A stretch of DNA of 8,244 nt from an uncultured Maritalea sp. (GTDB lineage Bacteria; Pseudomonadota; Alphaproteobacteria; Rhizobiales; Devosiaceae), in contig CAJXLH010000114.1 in the NCBI GenBank assembly GCA_913055925.1, positions 1 through 8,244 of the forward strand, given 5' to 3'. Of this stretch, positions 1-5,807 are shown one piece after another. Each line of letters begins with the position of its first letter. Positions within the stretch are counted from its first letter, which is position 1. The position numbers were made by a program, and so were the translations under genes. A model generated the notes under the pieces. The model was given only the letters and a program-made list of their open reading frames with translations. It was not told the origin of the DNA and searched no databases.

Positions 1-77
1 ATCTAATCAGAAATTTCGTGATCATTTATGGCGTCGGGCTAACGGTTTACTTCTTTTGGGCGCAATATGGGGCGTAG
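1..77 (+). CDS. C-terminal tail of a membrane protein (partial)
   Basis: Reading from base 3 gives 24 codons and then TAG at 75-77. The tail is strongly hydrophobic (FVIIYGVGLTVYFF within it, then WAQYGA) and looks like a last transmembrane helix with a short end. The stop codon directly abuts the stop codon of the minus-strand oxidoreductase (78-80), as expected for two convergent genes packed end to end. Another frame (from base 2) also stays open, but it would run into the oxidoreductase and has no membrane character. The protein family cannot be told from so few residues. The start lies before the window. Confidence 0.42.
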   Translation, partial: LIRNFVIIYGVGLTVYFFWAQYGA

Positions 78-2168
78 TTAAACGCCCCTCACCCAAACCG
101 CGCAATCGTGAAATGCCGCGCCGCCGAAAGGTGGCACGGGGTCTGAGCCAATAAGCGTGTTGATGCCAATGCCATCTTGATGCGAACGGTTTTGATGGAG
201 GCCTTCAACAATCACGACCCCTTGTTGAATGTCATCAAAAAGCGACGCGTTTAGAGTCACTTGCCCGCGTTTGTTGCCAATTTGAATCTGGTCGCCGTCC
301 GTTATGCCCAAGCGTGATGCGTCGGCAGAGTGGATTAGCGCTTTGGGTGACCCTTCGCGCTTTTGCGAGCCGGTCGTTTCGTTAAACGACGTATTTAAGA
401 AACCGCGAGCAGGACTTGTGGTCAGTCGGAATGGATGCGTTTCGTCGCAAGGCTCGTTGACTTCCCAATGGTCTGGAAATTTCGGCATGATTTGCGGATC
501 ACATACAAATTCAACGCCTTTGGTATCGCGCGTGGCGTGCCAATCGGGTGAGAATTTGAAACGGCCGTCCGGCCATGCAAAACCATGCCGATAATGCGCG
601 TCGTCCGTTGGCCTTGCTTTCTCAACAAATCCTTGGCGCTCGAATGCTTCAAAGTCGTCCATGCCGGACTGTTTGAATGTGTGCTCGACCAATTCATTGT
701 CGCTCATTTCAAAGAAAGCAGAGCTGACGCCCAGTCGCTTTGCCAGCTCGGCAAATAGCCAATGATTTGACCTTGCTTCGCCTGGCGCTTCGATCAGTTT
801 TGGCCCATGCAGGATGCGCGTATGACCGCCACGTGTGTAGTAATCATTGTGTTCCAAAAACATGGTCGCGGGCAGCACATAGTCCGCCAGCTCGGCGGTT
901 TCGGTCATGATTTGCTCATGCACGACCGTGAACAAATCGTCACGCAAGAAGCCCTTGCGCACTTTGGCCTGCTCTGGCGCGACAACCGCAGGGTTGGTGT
1001 TTTGGATCAAAAGCGCTTTTACCGGGGTCTCAGATTTGAGGGCAGCGGCCTCCCCTAGCAATGCCGGGCCAATTTCGCACATGTCCAGCAAGCGCGTTGG
1101 CGTATCAACCAGATCTTTGCCTTCAAGATCGGTTTTGTCGAGTTCCCAAGTTCCGGAGTTGGAATGAAACGCGCCGCCACCTTCATGCAGCCAAGCGCCT
1201 GTCATCGCAGGGATGGACAACGCGGCATGCATGGCCACTGCGCCATTACGTTGGCGGGTGAAGCCGTATCCAAGCCGGAAAAATGTGCGCTTGTTTTGAC
1301 CGACAAGCTTTGCAAACTCTTCAATTTGAGCGACCGACAAGCCAGTGATGCCAGCAGCCCATTCGGGTGTCTTATCTTTTAGATGAGATTCAAATTCGTC
1401 GCTGAAGTCTGTGAATTTGCTCATATATTCGCGGTCGGCAAGTCTATCCCGCAACAAGATATGCATGATGGCACAGGCCAATGCGCCATCGGTTCCTGGA
1501 CGCAGAACAATGCCTAAATCAGCCTGTTTCATCGTCGCGTTTTTATAAACATCCACAACGACAATTTTCGCGCCACGTTCTTTTCTCGCGCGCAACGCAT
1601 GGGTCATCACATTAACCTGAGTGTGGACAGGATTTGTGCCCCAAATCACCACCACATCAGACAAGGCCATTTCTTCGGGGTTGGCGCCCATCAGTTTGCC
1701 GGTGCCTGCCACATAGCCCGCCCAGCTGATCATGGAGCAAATGGTGCCATATTGGCGGGAATAGCCTTTGGCATTGCGCAAACGATCCAGACCGTCGCGC
1801 ATCACATGGCCCATAGTTCCCGCGTAATTGTAAGGCCAAATCGCTTCAGCGCCGAATTCCTCTTCGATTTGAAGAAAGCGGCTTGCAATGTCATCCAGCG
1901 CTTCGTCCCAACTCACGCGCTCAAACTGTCCGCTGCCCTTGGGGCCGACGCGTTTAAGCGGATATAAAACACGGTCTGGATTGTGCACGCGTTCAGCGTA
2001 GCGGGCGACTTTCTCGCAAATCACGCCTGCCGTGTATGGGTCATCTTTGGCACCGCGCACACGACCAATTGTGTGATCATCAATGATCTCCACATCGAGC
2101 GCGCAAGTGGACGGACAATCATGTGGGCAAACGCTGCGTGCAACCGAGCGAACAACGGGTTTATTCAT
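78..2168 (-). CDS. Molybdopterin- and 4Fe-4S-dependent oxidoreductase (DMSO reductase / BisC superfamily)
   Basis: A 696-residue catalytic subunit of the molybdopterin oxidoreductase superfamily (COG0243). The N-terminal Fe4S4 domain (about residues 8-65) has Cys14, Cys18, Cys22 and Cys51 in a C-x3-C-x3-C-x28-C pattern. Lys53 follows it, the usual electron-relay lysine. The central molybdopterin domain (about 67-470) contains VIWGTNP (174-180) and ALLIQNTNP (385-393). The C-terminal cofactor-binding domain (about 580-692) starts at RLTTSPARGFLNTSFNE. The likely metal ligand is Cys144 in GTICSMIS, inferred by lining it up with the NapA Cys region; Ser145 is an alternative. There is no twin-arginine leader, so the enzyme should be cytoplasmic. 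No electron-transfer subunit, cofactor gene or chaperone lies beside it in this window, and the substrate cannot be told. ATG start; a TAGG element sits about 9 nt upstream. The domains are certain, the reaction is not. Confidence 0.93.
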   Translation of the reverse strand: MNKPVVRSVARSVCPHDCPSTCALDVEIIDDHTIGRVRGAKDDPYTAGVICEKVARYAERVHNPDRVLYPLKRVGPKGSGQFERVSWDEALDDIASRFLQIEEEFGAEAIWPYNYAGTMGHVMRDGLDRLRNAKGYSRQYGTICSMISWAGYVAGTGKLMGANPEEMALSDVVVIWGTNPVHTQVNVMTHALRARKERGAKIVVVDVYKNATMKQADLGIVLRPGTDGALACAIMHILLRDRLADREYMSKFTDFSDEFESHLKDKTPEWAAGITGLSVAQIEEFAKLVGQNKRTFFRLGYGFTRQRNGAVAMHAALSIPAMTGAWLHEGGGAFHSNSGTWELDKTDLEGKDLVDTPTRLLDMCEIGPALLGEAAALKSETPVKALLIQNTNPAVVAPEQAKVRKGFLRDDLFTVVHEQIMTETAELADYVLPATMFLEHNDYYTRGGHTRILHGPKLIEAPGEARSNHWLFAELAKRLGVSSAFFEMSDNELVEHTFKQSGMDDFEAFERQGFVEKARPTDDAHYRHGFAWPDGRFKFSPDWHATRDTKGVEFVCDPQIMPKFPDHWEVNEPCDETHPFRLTTSPARGFLNTSFNETTGSQKREGSPKALIHSADASRLGITDGDQIQIGNKRGQVTLNASLFDDIQQGVVIVEGLHQNRSHQDGIGINTLIGSDPVPPFGGAAFHDCAVWVRGV

Positions 2169-2180
2169 TTTGCTGAACCT

Positions 2181-2221
2181 AAACGGTGCGACCTATCAAA
2201 TCGAGCCCAGTCAGACCGTTT
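2181..2221. repeat. Imperfect 12-bp inverted repeat over the oxidoreductase promoter (possible operator)
   Basis: AAACGGTGCGAC at 2181-2192 is matched by GTCAGACCGTTT at 2210-2221: 10 of 12 positions pair, and the outer seven are perfect. The 17-bp gap puts the half-site centres 29 bp apart, close to three helical turns. The right arm covers the -10 region and part of the spacer of the predicted minus-strand promoter; the left arm lies in the 5' untranslated region. This would fit a dimeric repressor site. A chance repeat cannot be excluded. Confidence 0.4.
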
Positions 2222-2238
2222 CGCGGCGCCTTTGTCAA
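2210..2238 (-). promoter_or_regulatory. Candidate sigma-70 promoter of the oxidoreductase gene
   Basis: On the minus strand a perfect -35 hexamer TTGACA (plus 2233-2238) is followed by a 17-bp spacer and TCTGAC (plus 2210-2215) as a weak -10. Transcription would start near 2203, about 35 nt before the ATG. The promoter begins just past the T-run of the ndk terminator, so the oxidoreductase appears to be its own transcription unit. The -10 matches only three of six consensus bases. Confidence 0.42.
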
Positions 2239-2240
2239 GA

Positions 2241-2274
2241 AAACAAAAAAGGCCGCGCTTTGCAGCACGGCCTT
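2241..2274 (-). terminator. Rho-independent terminator of ndk
   Basis: On the minus strand AAGGCCGTGC pairs with GCGCGGCCTT (10 bp with one G-U pair) around the six-base loop TGCAAA. The arms are plus 2265-2274 and 2249-2258. A T-run follows (plus 2245-2250, then 2241-2243). It lies about 30 nt past the ndk stop codon. The plus strand lacks a T-run, so the terminator acts one way. Confidence 0.9.
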
Positions 2275-2305
2275 CAAAAATTTCAGCAATTGCGAAAAAA
2301 AGCAA

Positions 2306-2728
2306 TTAGCCGACGATCTCGTCGTCAGAGAAGAAGAATTTGATTTCTTCTGCAGCAGTTTCAGGTGCGTCTGAACCGTGAACTGAGTTTTCGCCGATTG
2401 AAAGTGCGAACTCTTTACGGATTGTGCCTTCTGCTGCTTCTTCAGGGTTTGTTGCGCCCATAACTTCGCGGTTTTTCGCGATGGCGTTTTCGCCTTCAAG
2501 AACTTGAACAACAACTGGCTCTGACATCATGAATTCCACAAGCTCGCCGAAGAATGGACGCTCTTTGTGCACAGCGTAGAAGCCTTCAGCTTGTTCTTGT
2601 GACATGCGGATGCGCTTTGAAGCGACAACACGAAGACCTGCGTCTTCGAATTTCGCGATGATTTTACCTGTTAGGTTGCGCTTAGTTGCATCAGGCTTGA
2701 TGATTGAAAATGTACGTTCCAGAGCCAT
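2306..2728 (-). CDS. ndk: Nucleoside diphosphate kinase
   Basis: A complete 140-residue Ndk, the usual bacterial length. It moves the gamma-phosphate of ATP to NDPs through a phosphohistidine, keeping (d)NTP pools balanced in the cytoplasm. The active-site motif NSVHGSD places the catalytic histidine at His117. The other family residues are present: Lys11, Tyr51, Phe59, Arg87, Thr93, Arg104 and Asn114, each one position before the commonly quoted numbering. The ATG start is supported by AAGGA seven nucleotides upstream (plus 2736-2740). The gene is monocistronic, with a divergent ABC-F gene upstream and a strong terminator downstream. Nothing is unusual in the protein. Confidence 0.98.
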   Translation of the reverse strand: MALERTFSIIKPDATKRNLTGKIIAKFEDAGLRVVASKRIRMSQEQAEGFYAVHKERPFFGELVEFMMSEPVVVQVLEGENAIAKNREVMGATNPEEAAEGTIRKEFALSIGENSVHGSDAPETAAEEIKFFFSDDEIVG

Positions 2729-2764
2729 TTTATCGTCCTTAGTAAGTGGGAGAATTTGCGCGGG

Positions 2765-2793
2765 GTTTTACGCTGCATTGCCTAAAGACACAA
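2765..2793 (-). promoter_or_regulatory. Tentative ndk promoter
   Basis: On the minus strand TTGTGT (plus 2788-2793), a 17-bp spacer and TAAAAC (plus 2765-2770) form a spaced pair. Transcription would start about 30 nt before the ndk ATG. The -35 matches only TTG and the -10 four of six bases, so this is a best guess rather than a clear promoter. Confidence 0.25.
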
Positions 2794-2810
2794 CCCTTAG
2801 TTTTTGCCTT

Positions 2811-2857
2811 TGTGCTTTATTGGGCACACAGGCCAAACGCATTGGCCCAAAAGGGCC
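2811..2857. repeat. Cluster of three inverted repeats, two mutually exclusive
   Basis: TGTGC/GCACA (2811-2815 and 2824-2828) is followed by GGCCAA/TTGGCC (2831-2836 and 2842-2847, five-base loop) and GGCCC/GGGCC (2844-2848 and 2853-2857, AAAA loop). The second and third hairpins share bases 2844-2847, so only one can form at a time. No T-run follows on either strand, so this is not a standard terminator. It may be structured leader RNA of ndk if transcription starts further upstream, or only a GC-rich patch. Confidence 0.35.
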
Positions 2858-2866
2858 GCCAACACG

Positions 2867-2895
2867 TTGACGCAACATCGGCAGACAGCTATGCG
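2867..2895 (+). promoter_or_regulatory. Candidate promoter upstream of the small ORF and ABC-F gene
   Basis: TTGACG (2867-2872, five of six consensus bases), a 17-bp spacer and TATGCG (2890-2895) form a plausible alphaproteobacterial housekeeping promoter. It would start a transcript near 2902 and give the ABC-F gene a leader of about 165 nt that includes the small ORF. The -10 is weak. Confidence 0.33.
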
Positions 2896-2918
2896 TGAAG
2901 CTGAAATCTAGCAAAGAG

Positions 2919-3002
2919 ATGAACCGATGGATTCCGGCAGCTTTATTCGAAGACCTGTTTGATACCCGCCTCGCCCGCTCACTTGAAGTGAATGGCGAAT
3001 GA
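2919..3002 (+). CDS. Possible 27-residue small protein or leader peptide upstream of the ABC-F gene
   Basis: ATG at 2919 opens 27 codons (starting MNRWIPAALFEDLF, ending NGE) to TGA at 3000-3002. The composition is protein-like and the codons resemble the neighbouring genes. A purine-rich AAAGAG touches the ATG directly, which is too close for a good Shine-Dalgarno. The frame is open upstream to 2871, and a GTG at 2895 would give 35 residues, also without a clear ribosome-binding site. The ORF is followed by a weak hairpin and lies 63 bp before the ABC-F ATG. Some antibiotic-resistance ABC-F genes are controlled by leader peptides, which makes the position notable, but an ORF this short arises easily by chance. 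No homologue is recognised. Confidence 0.2.
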   Translation: MNRWIPAALFEDLFDTRLARSLEVNGE

Positions 3003-3014
3003 CGCCCCTTTTGC
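2994..3014 (+). terminator. Weak attenuator-like hairpin with short T-run
   Basis: GGCG (2994-2997) pairs with CGCC (3003-3006) around AATGA, and CCTTTT follows. The stem overlaps the stop codon of the possible leader peptide. Four base pairs make a weak terminator, so this is listed as a possibility only. Confidence 0.17.
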
Positions 3015-3039
3015 GTGAAAAAAATCAAACCAATCGAAT
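3011..3039 (+). promoter_or_regulatory. Candidate proximal promoter of the ABC-F gene
   Basis: TTGCGT (3011-3016), a 17-bp spacer and TCGAAT (3034-3039) precede the ABC-F ATG. Transcription would start near 3046, leaving a leader of about 20 nt. The AT-rich stretch 3017-3052 would melt easily. Both hexamers are imperfect, and the better -35 at 2867 is an alternative. Confidence 0.3.
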
Positions 3040-3065
3040 AAAATATCATTATAGGCTGCTCACCC

Positions 3066-4952
3066 ATGTTGCAGATTACAAACCTTACCTACCTTATTGA
3101 AGGCCGAACCCTTTTCGAAAACGCCTCTCTAACCCTACCCGCTGGCAGCAAAGCTGGCTTTGTTGGCCGCAATGGTTCAGGCAAGACAACGCTTTTCAAA
3201 ATTCTGAAAGGCGAAATTGCCCCTGATGGCGGCGAATTTGAGATCCATCAGCGCGCCAAAATGGGCTCTGTTGCACAAGAAGCACCGGCGACCCAAGACA
3301 GCGTGATGGACATTGTGTTGTCCGCTGATAGCGAAAGACTAAAGCTGCTCGAAGAAGCAGAAACCGCAACAGATCCGATGCGCATTGGCGAAATCCACAC
3401 GCGCCTTGCTGAAATTGAAAGCCATTCCGCTGAGGCCCGCGCCAGTGCGGTGCTAAAAGGACTTGGCTTTGACAAAAACAAGCAAGCTGAGCCCTGCGCT
3501 AACCTTTCGGGTGGCTGGCGCATGCGCGTGTCTTTGGCTGGGGTTTTGTTTTCAAAACCTGATTTGCTGCTGCTTGACGAACCGACAAACTATTTGGACC
3601 TTGAAGGCACGTTGTGGCTTGAGCGCTATTTGGCGAACTACCCCTACACCGTGTTTATGATCAGCCACGATCGTGACTTGCTGAATAAAGCGGTGAACTC
3701 GATAGTTCACCTCGAACGTGGCGGGCTGACTTTTTATCGCGGCCAATATGACCAGTTTGAAGCGAACCGCCGTTTGCAGATGGAGCTGAATAACAAGCAA
3801 CGCGAAAAGCAGCTTGAACAGCTTGAGCATATGCAAAAGTTTGTGGAACGGTTCCGTGCAAAAGCGACAAAAGCCAAACAAGCGCAGTCTCGTCTCAAAC
3901 GCATGGAAAAGATCAAACCCGTTGAGGCGTTGTTTGATGAGCATGTGTCGCCCTTCAGCTTTCCGCAGCCCAAACGTGCTGTTTCTTCGCCACTGGTTGA
4001 TCTGGAAGATGTGGCAACCGGCTATGGCAACACGCGCATTTTGAGCAAATTGAATGGTCGCATTGACCCCGAGGACCGGATTGCGCTGGTTGGGATCAAC
4101 GGCAACGGTAAGTCGACCTTTGCAAAACTCTTGGCAGACGAACTGCCCTTGCAAGAAGGCCGGTATACCAAAGCGCGCAAGCTGGAAGTTGCGCACTTTG
4201 CGCAGCACCAAATGGATATGCTCAACCCAAAGCAAACGCCTTTGGAACATGTTGAGCCGCTAATGCCTTATGACAGCGAGGCCAAGCGTCGCGCGCGGGT
4301 CGCGCAAATGGGACTGAGCACATCGCGGATGGATACGCTTGCCGAAAATCTTTCGGGTGGCGAGCGGGCGCGATTGCTGATGGGACTAATCACCTTTGGT
4401 GGCCCGAACCTGTTGATCTTGGACGAACCGACCAACCACCTCGATATTGATAGCCGTGATGCTTTGGTCCAAGCGCTGAACACTTACGAAGGGGCGGTGC
4501 TGATTATTTCGCACGACAGGCACCTTATTGAAGCGACGGTTGATCAGCTTTGGATTGCGGAGAATGGCACCATTTCGGTGTGCGATTTCGACCTAGATAC
4601 CTATCAGCGCTCAATCGTCGGCAATAAGTCAGAGAAAAGTGACACGACAAAAGACAACAGTCCCGCGGACAAGAAAAAAGAACGGCAACGCAATGCTGCT
4701 TTGCGAGCGGAACTGGCGCCCTTATGCAAAGAAATCAAAACCTTAGAAGCCAAGGTTGAAAAACTGAATCAGCAATTGGCAAAGACCGACAAGGCACTGG
4801 AAGACCCTGAGCTTTTCCAAAAGGATCAGGCAAAAGCCGTGCAGTTGGGTAAGGAACGCGCCGACCTTCTTCAGAGCATCGATTTGGCAGAAAGCGAATG
4901 GATGGATAAGGTTGATGCGTTGGAGGCAGCGGAACAAGCGCAAAAAGCTTAG
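3066..4952 (+). CDS. yheS: ABC-F family ATPase, YheS type (ribosome-associated translation factor)
   Basis: A 628-residue soluble protein with two ABC ATPase domains and no membrane segment. Domain 1: Walker A GRNGSGKT (34-41), signature LSGGW (147-151), Walker B with DEPTN (171-175, Glu172) and switch His201. A basic linker (about 230-300, core FVERFRAKATKAKQAQSRLK) is the ABC-F element that reaches the peptidyl-tRNA site. Domain 2: Walker A GINGNGKS (343-350), signature LSGGE (429-433), DEPTNHLD (453-460, Glu454) and His483. Residues about 535-628 are a charged coiled coil. The linker, the AHFAQHQ segment (376-382) and the coiled coil resemble E. coli YheS (637 aa) more than EttA or Uup; this is from memory. 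ABC-F proteins bind the E site and rescue ribosomes stalled on difficult nascent chains. Start chosen because MLQITNLTY is the usual family N-terminus; the Shine-Dalgarno is weak. Likely co-transcribed with the peptidase gene downstream. Confidence 0.93.
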   Translation: MLQITNLTYLIEGRTLFENASLTLPAGSKAGFVGRNGSGKTTLFKILKGEIAPDGGEFEIHQRAKMGSVAQEAPATQDSVMDIVLSADSERLKLLEEAETATDPMRIGEIHTRLAEIESHSAEARASAVLKGLGFDKNKQAEPCANLSGGWRMRVSLAGVLFSKPDLLLLDEPTNYLDLEGTLWLERYLANYPYTVFMISHDRDLLNKAVNSIVHLERGGLTFYRGQYDQFEANRRLQMELNNKQREKQLEQLEHMQKFVERFRAKATKAKQAQSRLKRMEKIKPVEALFDEHVSPFSFPQPKRAVSSPLVDLEDVATGYGNTRILSKLNGRIDPEDRIALVGINGNGKSTFAKLLADELPLQEGRYTKARKLEVAHFAQHQMDMLNPKQTPLEHVEPLMPYDSEAKRRARVAQMGLSTSRMDTLAENLSGGERARLLMGLITFGGPNLLILDEPTNHLDIDSRDALVQALNTYEGAVLIISHDRHLIEATVDQLWIAENGTISVCDFDLDTYQRSIVGNKSEKSDTTKDNSPADKKKERQRNAALRAELAPLCKEIKTLEAKVEKLNQQLAKTDKALEDPELFQKDQAKAVQLGKERADLLQSIDLAESEWMDKVDALEAAEQAQKA

Positions 4953-4989
4953 GTACAACTCCAAACGCAATCATCGTGTGGAGGACAAG

Positions 4990-5802
4990 ATGAAACGGTT
5001 TTTCGGTGCACTGGTATTTATATGCAGCTTGGTCTTTTCTAGCCCAAGCTATCCGCAAGAGCTGACGGACGAGCAAACGCAAGAAGCTATCACTTTTGCG
5101 CAGCGCGCCGCGACCTATGTCCTCTACCATGAAATCGGCCATTTGTTCGTGGCTCAATATGAACTTCCCATATTGGGCCGCGAAGAAGACGTTGCCGACA
5201 ATATCGCCACATTGATGCTGTTGCTGGCTGAAGATGAAGATAAGGACAACATTCTTCTCGACAGCGCGCATAGCTGGTTTTTATCCAACGACTCTGCCAC
5301 CGACGATGTGATTTCGGATGCTGAATTTTACGACTCGCACTCGCTCGATATCCAGCGCGCCTTCCAGATTATCTGTTTGATGGTTGGGGCAGATCCTGCG
5401 CTTTTCGCCGAAGTCGCAACCCAAGTTGGGATAGATGACGACCGACAAGAAAGCTGCCAGTTCGATTTCGCCCAGCTCACGAATAATTGGTTGCGGTTAT
5501 CCGAAGCCTTTATCAAGAAAACCAATGAAGGCGCTAAAATTGAAGTGATCTATGAACCGTCGGACGAAGAATTCGAATATGCCGCCGCGATCTTTCAAAA
5601 TGGCGAAATATTGGAATTTGTCGCCAAGGAAATCGAAGAAAACTACTCCCTGCCCGCGCCCGCACGCTTTATCGGCAAGAACTGCGGCACCGCCAACGCC
5701 TACTACGATCCTTCCAAAAACGATGTGGTGATGTGCTACGAACTCACCGCAAGGTTTTTAGACCTGATTGTCGAGGATATGCTGCGGTATCCTGAGGGGT
5801 AG
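4990..5802 (+). CDS. Exported DUF4344-type zinc metallopeptidase
   Basis: A 270-residue protein with an N-terminal signal peptide: basic MKR, a hydrophobic core at about residues 4-18, and likely cleavage near residue 23. It should act in the periplasm or outside the cell. The zinc motif HEIGH is at 47-51 (Glu48 catalytic). GREEDVADNIA (63-73) follows, where an acidic residue is a likely third ligand. DIQRAFQIICLMVGADP (120-136) and the NCGTANAYYDP region (231-241) also match my memory of the DUF4344 metallopeptidase family. Cys129, Cys156, Cys232 and Cys249 could form disulfides. No substrate is known. The ATG at 4990 is preferred because GGAGG (4980-4984) lies five nucleotides before it and it exposes the signal peptide. 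A longer frame from 4912 would overlap the ABC-F gene and bury the signal. The 37-bp gap from the ABC-F stop has no terminator, so the two genes probably share a transcript. Confidence 0.85.
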   Translation: MKRFFGALVFICSLVFSSPSYPQELTDEQTQEAITFAQRAATYVLYHEIGHLFVAQYELPILGREEDVADNIATLMLLLAEDEDKDNILLDSAHSWFLSNDSATDDVISDAEFYDSHSLDIQRAFQIICLMVGADPALFAEVATQVGIDDDRQESCQFDFAQLTNNWLRLSEAFIKKTNEGAKIEVIYEPSDEEFEYAAAIFQNGEILEFVAKEIEENYSLPAPARFIGKNCGTANAYYDPSKNDVVMCYELTARFLDLIVEDMLRYPEG

Positions 5803-5807
5803 CAAAT

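Larger units (their letters stand above)
2729..3065. other. 337-bp divergent intergenic region between ndk and the ABC-F gene
   Basis: No long gene fits here. The region holds the ndk ribosome-binding site, weak promoter-like pairs in both directions, three neighbouring hairpins (2811-2857), a small plus-strand ORF (2919-3002), a perfect odd palindrome TCACTTGAAGTGA (2979-2991) and a weak hairpin with a short T-run (2994-3010). These are listed separately where they can be supported. A minus-strand open frame of 99 codons also crosses it, but its product is basic and not protein-like and it has no ribosome-binding site. Confidence 0.6.

Noticed and set aside
2768..3067. Minus-strand open frame of 99 codons across the ndk upstream region
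   Set aside because: Its product is rich in Arg, Ser and Lys with no domain-like pattern. It has no ribosome-binding site, overlaps the ABC-F start and would fill the ndk promoter region.
3552..4250. Long minus-strand open frame (232 codons) inside the ABC-F gene
   Set aside because: It lies wholly antisense to a gene with all ABC motifs intact. Its composition (many Phe, His, Gln) is typical of a shadow frame.
4912..4989. Upstream extension of the peptidase gene by 26 codons
   Set aside because: It would overlap the ABC-F gene, hide a clean signal peptide and ignore the good ribosome-binding site before the ATG at 4990.
4735..5271. Minus-strand open frame of 178 codons over the end of the ABC-F gene and start of the peptidase gene
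   Set aside because: Antisense to two well-supported genes; it spans their intergenic gap and has no recognisable motif or ribosome-binding site.
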